DNA of 5,969 nt from JAETTH01 sp964455975 (GTDB taxonomy: Bacteria; Bacillota; Clostridia; TANB77; CAG-508). The stretch lies in contig CAYVYP010000062.1 of NCBI GenBank assembly GCA_964455975.1, positions 1-5,969 on the forward strand, read 5' to 3'. The notes beneath the pieces were generated by a model, which was not told the DNA's origin, did not search any database, and saw only the letters and a list, made by a program, of their open reading frames with translations. Below are positions 5,037-5,969 of this stretch, one piece after another (positions within the stretch are counted from its first letter, which is position 1; each line of letters opens with the position of its first letter). The position numbers and the translations under genes are program-made.

Positions 5037-5969
5037 GTATTGTAGCTGTAGGCTCCTCCTGAATAGTAGCTACGGTAACTCGCTGGACTATCTGCCCCGC
5101 TGTAGTAGTAATCGCCACCACGTATCACGCAAGGACTAGTGGAATTATTACTACTTGTATTTGACTCATTTATATATTCCCAGGCATTTCCTGCTATATC
5201 ATATATATGATTTGCTTGCCAACTTTTTTCTTTTCCTGATGTTTCTACCTTTCCTGTTTTATTTGCATTGTTAGTATAATTTCCCCATGTACTACTATTA
5301 ATTACATCTTTTTTATCTCCATGGTTAGCTATAAAATTCATTGTTACATCCCAGCCTGCTCCTGTTATTAATCCACTTACTACTACTTCATTATTATACA
5401 TTACTGCACTACTTTTTAAACAGTCTGCTTGTTCTATTGATGTCCACACTGTTGCATCTTTTTTGCTTACTGGTGCTGTTGTTCCATTTGTTGCTCCTGC
5501 TGGCTTTCCTGCTTCATATCTTGCTATATAAAATCCACCTTTTTCAGCTATTTTTTCTGAAGTTATACCATCTGGTAATTTTCCATCTGCTACTGATGTC
5601 ACATTCTTTGGATAATCTGTTAAATTTTGTTTCCAATCTGCTGCTGATGCCACTGGTACCCATACAAATTGGTTTCCTTGCTTACTATTTGCTAAATCAT
5701 CATTTTCTACACTTGATATTACAAATCCATTTTCTATTGTACTTCCTTCTACATGATAAAATCCTTCTGGTACTGGTACTTGGTAACTATCTATTTTTCC
5801 TGTTAATTTATCTATATCACTTAATTCATTATTTTTACTTGATTCCGTTGCATTTGCTGCTTGCTGTGCTTTTGATATTAATCCATTTTCATTAAATACC
5901 ATGCTTAAGTTTACTCCTGCTAATATCAATAAGACAATTATGGTTATTACAAGTGCAACTAATGTTATA
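5009..5969 (-). CDS. Pilin-like N-terminus fused to FGE-sulfatase/C-type-lectin-like domain; putative DGR variable protein, 5' end outside window
   Basis: The frame is open from the window edge (codons from 5968), giving 319 residues. The TTG at 5929-5927 could be taken as a start but lies inside the hydrophobic helix, so it is not the true start; the real one is upstream of the window. The visible N-terminus, ITLVALVITIIVLLILAGV, is a prepilin-like helix without the Glu usual at position 5. It is followed by NENGLISKAQQA, as in type IV pilin or pseudopilin stems of Clostridia. The rest resembles an FGE-sulfatase domain: GFYIARYEAG, ITGAGWDVTMNFI, DIAGNAWEY, VIRGGDYYYS and C-terminal TFRVALYIK. 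The two catalytic Cys of formylglycine-generating enzymes are missing, so ligand binding is more likely than catalysis. It probably acts at the cell surface or on a pilus. No clear terminator follows, only the structured element at 4847-4942. Confidence 0.85.
   Translation of the reverse strand, partial: ITLVALVITIIVLLILAGVNLSMVFNENGLISKAQQAANATESSKNNELSDIDKLTGKIDSYQVPVPEGFYHVEGSTIENGFVISSVENDDLANSKQGNQFVWVPVASAADWKQNLTDYPKNVTSVADGKLPDGITSEKIAEKGGFYIARYEAGKPAGATNGTTAPVSKKDATVWTSIEQADCLKSSAVMYNNEVVVSGLITGAGWDVTMNFIANHGDKKDVINSSTWGNYTNNANKTGKVETSGKEKSWQANHIYDIAGNAWEYINESNTSSNNSTSPCVIRGGDYYYSGADSPASYRSYYSGGAYSYNTFRVALYIK
5024..5122 (-). other. Putative DGR variable region (VR)
   Basis: The last ~33 codons before LYIK-stop run from RGGDYYYSG to TFRVA. 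They are 52/99 G+C, in contrast to the AT-rich rest of the gene. NNC codons crowd here (TAC seven times, AGC three times, GCC once) with GAT, AGT and TAT. This is what adenine-specific mutagenesis of AAC/AAT template codons would leave. The position, between RGG and FRVAL at the C-terminus of a lectin-fold protein, is where DGR variable regions lie. No template repeat or reverse transcriptase is in the window, so the call is inference from position and composition. Confidence 0.55.

Noticed and set aside
5341..5895. 184-codon plus-strand open frame
   Set aside because: The translation is almost all Leu/His/Ile/Phe, is antisense to the pilin/lectin gene and has no homology I recognise.
5927..5929. 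TTG as start codon of the pilin/lectin protein
   Set aside because: The same frame continues upstream to the window edge and encodes the first part of the prepilin-like hydrophobic helix, so this codon is an internal Leu.
1..5969. CRISPR arrays, tRNA or rRNA genes, transposase genes
   Set aside because: No spaced direct repeats, no tRNA-like cloverleaf and no transposase motifs were seen on either strand.

Overview
The window is AT-rich Bacillota DNA, most likely from an uncultured or gut-type member of the Clostridia. This rests on the A/T-ending codons, the strong AGGAG-type ribosome binding sites, an rpoB of Firmicute type, and a pilin-like N-terminus (ITLVALVITIIVLLILAGV) of a kind common in Clostridia. 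The assignment is from style, not from a search. All three genes are on the minus strand, so transcription runs from high to low coordinates.

Layout, in the direction of transcription. (1) 5969-5009: the 3' part of a gene for a surface or secreted protein. It joins a type IV pilin-like N-terminal helix to a formylglycine-generating-enzyme/C-type-lectin-like domain. Its last ~100 bases are G+C-rich and Tyr/Ser/Gly/Ala-rich, and they look like the variable region (VR) of a diversity-generating retroelement (DGR) target. No template repeat or reverse transcriptase is in the window. (2) 5008-4750: an intergenic stretch holding a compact G+C-rich structured element (4847-4942), a 10-codon mini-ORF, and a promoter. 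In the structured element, one strand of a stem can pair with either of two identical partners. (3) 4737-4587: leader of the helicase gene, with an 11-bp hairpin. (4) 4586-3033: a complete DEAD-box RNA helicase with a C-terminal DbpA-type RNA-binding domain, ended by a perfect 38-base palindrome. (5) 2931-2646: a consensus promoter with A/T-tract (UP-like) DNA upstream and a ~250-nt leader for rpoB. (6) 2645-1: the first 881 codons of rpoB, running off the window.

The helicase and rpoB are housekeeping genes for ribosome/RNA handling and transcription. They are separate transcription units, each with its own promoter. rpoB is not preceded by rplL, as it is in the classical rplKAJL-rpoBC cluster. 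The accessory part is the pilin/lectin gene and the structured DNA downstream of it. That pair of G+C-rich islands (5024-5122 and 4871-4942) is the most interesting part of the window.
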